Shown: positions 8,126-10,056 of the stretch, piece by piece | How positions within the stretch are numbered: the stretch's first letter is position 1 | Layout of the letters: each line of letters starts with the position of its first letter | Assembly: GCA_002470275.1 (NCBI GenBank) | Contig: DKNY01000021.1 | Location: 1 to 10,056, forward strand | Direction of reading: 5' to 3' | DNA: 10,056 nucleotides | From: Gammaproteobacteria bacterium UBA7376 | GTDB taxonomy: Bacteria; Pseudomonadota; Gammaproteobacteria; Pseudomonadales; Azotimanducaceae | The notes under the pieces: generated by a model | Told to the model about the DNA's origin: nothing | The model's database searches: none | The model's input: only the letters and a program-made list of their open reading frames with translations | Made by a program: the position numbers and the translations under genes

Positions 8126-9050
8126 TAGCCAGCTCCGGCAGCGGCTGACGCCTTGGCGGATGCACATCGTGGTACTGATGCTGGTGCCGGGCTCCCTGGC
8201 CATGGTCTGGTACTACGGTATCGGCATGTTGTGGAATATTCTATGGCTGGTTGCCTGCTGCGGGCTGGTAGAGTGGCTCTGCCTGAAAATGGCCTCTGGG
8301 GCCGGTCATCCGAGCGCGGGGCTCGCGGATGGCACAACGCTCCTGGCGGCTTGGATCATGGCCCTTTGCTTACCCCCTTTCGTCTCACCTGGCATTCTGC
8401 TCATCGGGGCCCTTTCGGCCATTGGGCTAGCCAAATATGCCTATGGTGGCGTGGGACACAATGTTTTTAACCCGGCCATGGTGGGCTATACGGTAATGCT
8501 GCTGAGTTTCCCGGAAGACCTCGCAATGTGGCCTGATCTCACCCCTATGAACACCGATGGCTTAAGTGGGGCCACCCTGCTCTCCGAGTTTCGCTACCGG
8601 GGAGAGGTCACCGTAGCGGAGTTTTTTGCTGGACGCCCCGATACCTCGCCGGAGACCGTCATCGCGTCCCTATTTTTTCTGGGCGGGCTGACGCTGATCG
8701 GCCTAGGGATTATGCACTGGCGTATTCCCCTGGCGCTGCTCGCCACGGTGGCCGTGCTGGCGGCCATCACTTTTGACCAAGGCTCCTCCAACAGCTTGGG
8801 ATCACCCTGGTTCCACTGGATGAGCGGCGGCACCATGATGGCCGCTTTCTTTGTGGCCACAGATCCGGTTACCCATCCCGCCAGGCCCAGCCACCAAATT
8901 TTTTTCGCGGTCCTCTTAGGTTGCCTGCTGATGCTTATCCGCACCCAGGGCAGCCTGCCGGACGGAATCGCGTTCGCTGTCCTGTTAGCCAACTGTACGA
9001 CGCCTTTCTTTAACCGCCTGCACCGAGCGCGCCTGGCATCCGATGCGTAA
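8106..9050 (+). CDS. rsxD: Rnf/Rsx electron transport complex subunit D (RsxD/RnfD)
   Basis: 314 residues from ATG 8106, shorter than E. coli RsxD (about 352). Multi-span inner-membrane flavoprotein related to NqrB; it carries a covalently bound FMN and is thought to be central to ion translocation. Seen: the conserved [12 protein letters not shown] at 114-125, SGAT at 154-157 with Thr157 as the expected ApbE-dependent FMN attachment site, [12 protein letters not shown] near 258-269, and [15 protein letters not shown] near 286-300. The stretch between SFPEDL and SGAT is about 15-20 residues, where E. coli has roughly 60, which accounts for most of the length difference. The reading frame is open further upstream inside rsxB, but homology begins only near 8106. 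GAGAGGGG directly abuts the ATG, so GTG 8115 (codon 4), with a 9-base spacer, is an alternative start. It overlaps rsxB by 20 bases, leaving no room for a separate rsxC. Confidence 0.95.
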   Translation: MPKVGVSSQLRQRLTPWRMHIVVLMLVPGSLAMVWYYGIGMLWNILWLVACCGLVEWLCLKMASGAGHPSAGLADGTTLLAAWIMALCLPPFVSPGILLIGALSAIGLAKYAYGGVGHNVFNPAMVGYTVMLLSFPEDLAMWPDLTPMNTDGLSGATLLSEFRYRGEVTVAEFFAGRPDTSPETVIASLFFLGGLTLIGLGIMHWRIPLALLATVAVLAAITFDQGSSNSLGSPWFHWMSGGTMMAAFFVATDPVTHPARPSHQIFFAVLLGCLLMLIRTQGSLPDGIAFAVLLANCTTPFFNRLHRARLASDA

Positions 9051-9621
9051 CGCCCTCCTTACCCTCGGTGCCCTGGCCCTCATCGGCGGTCTCTGCGGCG
9101 CGCTGCTCAGCGTCACCGACGCGCTCACCTCGGAAAAAAGGGCAGACAATCAACGGCAGCAGTCCCAACGGCTACTCGCCGACATGTTGGGCCATGCCGT
9201 ACCTCCCGGACTGATCTGGCGAGATGAAATCGCTACCGACTGCCAGGACATCACTCCGAGCTGGCACTTGCTGCGCGGCCAGGCTCAGGGCTATGCGGGC
9301 AACCTTGAGTACCTGGCCCTGCTGCGTCATCCTGAGGGCGAAGTTGATAGCGGGACACTCACTTTGCGCGTTCTGCGACATCAGGAAACGCCGGGCATCG
9401 GAGACTATATCGATCACAATAAGAGTGATTATTTGCCGGCCAAGGATCAGCTCGGGCTGGATCAGTGGCGCCAGCTAGATAATGTGAGCGGTGCAACCGT
9501 CACCCAGCGCGCCATCACCAGAGCGGTTGAAGACAGTGCCGCTCTACTCACGACCCATCTGCAGCGCCTGCAGGAAAAGGACCTTCGTCATGGCCAATAC
9601 CACCCCTGCAGCCAAGATTAG
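9043..9621 (+). CDS. rsxG: Rnf/Rsx electron transport complex subunit G (RsxG/RnfG)
   Basis: 192 residues (E. coli RsxG about 206). Anchored by one N-terminal hydrophobic helix (about 3-24), with a periplasmic FMN-binding domain related to NqrC. Conserved marks: GYAGNLEYLALL at 83-94, HQETPGIGD at 113-121 near the flavin pocket, and DNVSGATVTQRAI at 146-158, with Thr152 as the expected covalent FMN attachment residue. It passes electrons on the periplasmic side to or from RsxD. The ATG lies inside the end of rsxD (ATGCGTAA, 8-base overlap), indicating translational coupling. The flavin transferase ApbE, needed to load FMN onto RsxD and RsxG, is not in this window. Confidence 0.95.
   Translation: MRNALLTLGALALIGGLCGALLSVTDALTSEKRADNQRQQSQRLLADMLGHAVPPGLIWRDEIATDCQDITPSWHLLRGQAQGYAGNLEYLALLRHPEGEVDSGTLTLRVLRHQETPGIGDYIDHNKSDYLPAKDQLGLDQWRQLDNVSGATVTQRAITRAVEDSAALLTTHLQRLQEKDLRHGQYHPCSQD
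9577..9581 (+). promoter_or_regulatory. Ribosome binding site of rsxE
   Basis: AAGGA within the 3' end of rsxG, 8 bases before the rsxE ATG. It supports the overlapping start at 9590. Confidence 0.55.
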
Positions 9622-10056
9622 CTTGAGGTCAGACCTGAGCGCTGGCGTCATGGCGCGTAACCCGGCCTGGGCGCAACTCCTGGGCCTGTGCCCCTTGCTC
9701 GCCGTCAGCACTAGCGTGGCTCATGCTCTGGGATTGGCCCTGGCCAGCGCCATCGTTCTCCTCGGGTCGAATATCAGTATTTCGCTGTTGAGGAAAATCA
9801 TTCCCAGCGCAGCGCGGCTTCCCATCTTTGTGCTGATCATCGCCACCTTTACCACCCTGGTGGTTATGATACTGGAGGCCTACGCCTTCGAGCTCTACCA
9901 GCGAATTGCGCTGTTTATTCAGATCATTGTCACCAACTGCATGATTCTCGGTCGCGCTGAGGCCTTTGCCAGCCGCCAGCCCGTGCATCGTGCCCTGGCA
10001 GACGCCGCGGGGACCGCCCTGGGTTTTGCTCTGGCCTTAGTCATCCTTGGCGGCGT
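9590..10056 (+). CDS. rsxE: Rnf/Rsx electron transport complex subunit E, 5' part (RsxE/RnfE)
   Basis: 155 complete codons reach the window end; E. coli RsxE is about 231 residues, so roughly the last third is missing because of the window edge, not a mutation. Integral inner-membrane subunit paired with RsxA. Seen: QLLGLCPLLAV at 29-39 with Cys34, and IVTNCMILGRAEAFA at 113-127 with Cys117. These are the cysteines expected to complete the intramembrane 2Fe-2S site with RsxA Cys26 and Cys114. The ATG at 9590 overlaps rsxG by 32 bases and has AAGGA at 9577-9581 with an 8-base spacer. The next in-frame Met (codon 21) would give an N-terminus shorter than in E. coli. In many Gammaproteobacteria nth (endonuclease III) follows rsxE, but this cannot be seen here. 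Confidence 0.95.
   Translation, partial: MANTTPAAKISLRSDLSAGVMARNPAWAQLLGLCPLLAVSTSVAHALGLALASAIVLLGSNISISLLRKIIPSAARLPIFVLIIATFTTLVVMILEAYAFELYQRIALFIQIIVTNCMILGRAEAFASRQPVHRALADAAGTALGFALALVILGG

Overview
The window looks like chromosomal DNA from a gammaproteobacterium, probably a marine or environmental relative of the Pseudomonadales/Cellvibrionales group. Two things point there. The Dcd protein is close to the Pseudomonas-type dCTP deaminase as I recall it. The gene order dcd - apbC(mrp) - metG - rsx(rnf) operon is a familiar arrangement in that group. Genes are tightly packed with moderately high GC. I see no mobile element, CRISPR array, tRNA or rRNA.

Layout. Positions 3-2726 (+) encode a large, unrecognised outer-membrane-type lipoprotein with a clear lipobox. 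It converges on, and overlaps by four bases (CTAG), a leftward pair: apbC (4383-3364) followed by dcd (3286-2723), coding for an Fe-S cluster carrier ATPase and dCTP deaminase. A 220-base divergent intergenic region (4384-4603) separates apbC from the rightward metG (4604-6619, methionyl-tRNA synthetase). Only 37 bases after metG comes an Rnf/Rsx electron-transport operon: rsxA (6657-7235), rsxB (7238-8125), rsxD (about 8106-9050), rsxG (9043-9621) and the 5' part of rsxE (9590 to the window end). The rsx genes are nearly all overlapping or abutting.

The main point of interest is the rsx operon. The canonical order is A-B-C-D-G-E, but no separate rsxC exists between B and D; the two genes overlap. 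Instead, RsxB is about 100 residues too long. Its extra C-terminal part carries two more 4Fe-4S motifs and a charged helical tail that resemble the ferredoxin and coiled-coil part of RsxC. The gene therefore looks like an RsxB::RsxC-C-terminus fusion, from which the NADH/FMN-binding and SLBB-like parts of RsxC have been lost. The membrane core is otherwise intact in all visible key residues: RsxA and RsxE have the conserved cysteines, and RsxD and RsxG have SGAT flavinylation motifs. RsxD also lacks most of the loop that precedes its flavin site in E. coli. I infer a modified Rnf-like complex whose cytoplasmic electron entry does not go through a cis-encoded NADH module.

Functionally, the rsx products would form an inner-membrane complex passing electrons between a soluble carrier and periplasm-facing flavins, coupled to ion transport or to SoxR reduction in known relatives. 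ApbC could help mature its many Fe-S clusters. MetG and Dcd are housekeeping enzymes.
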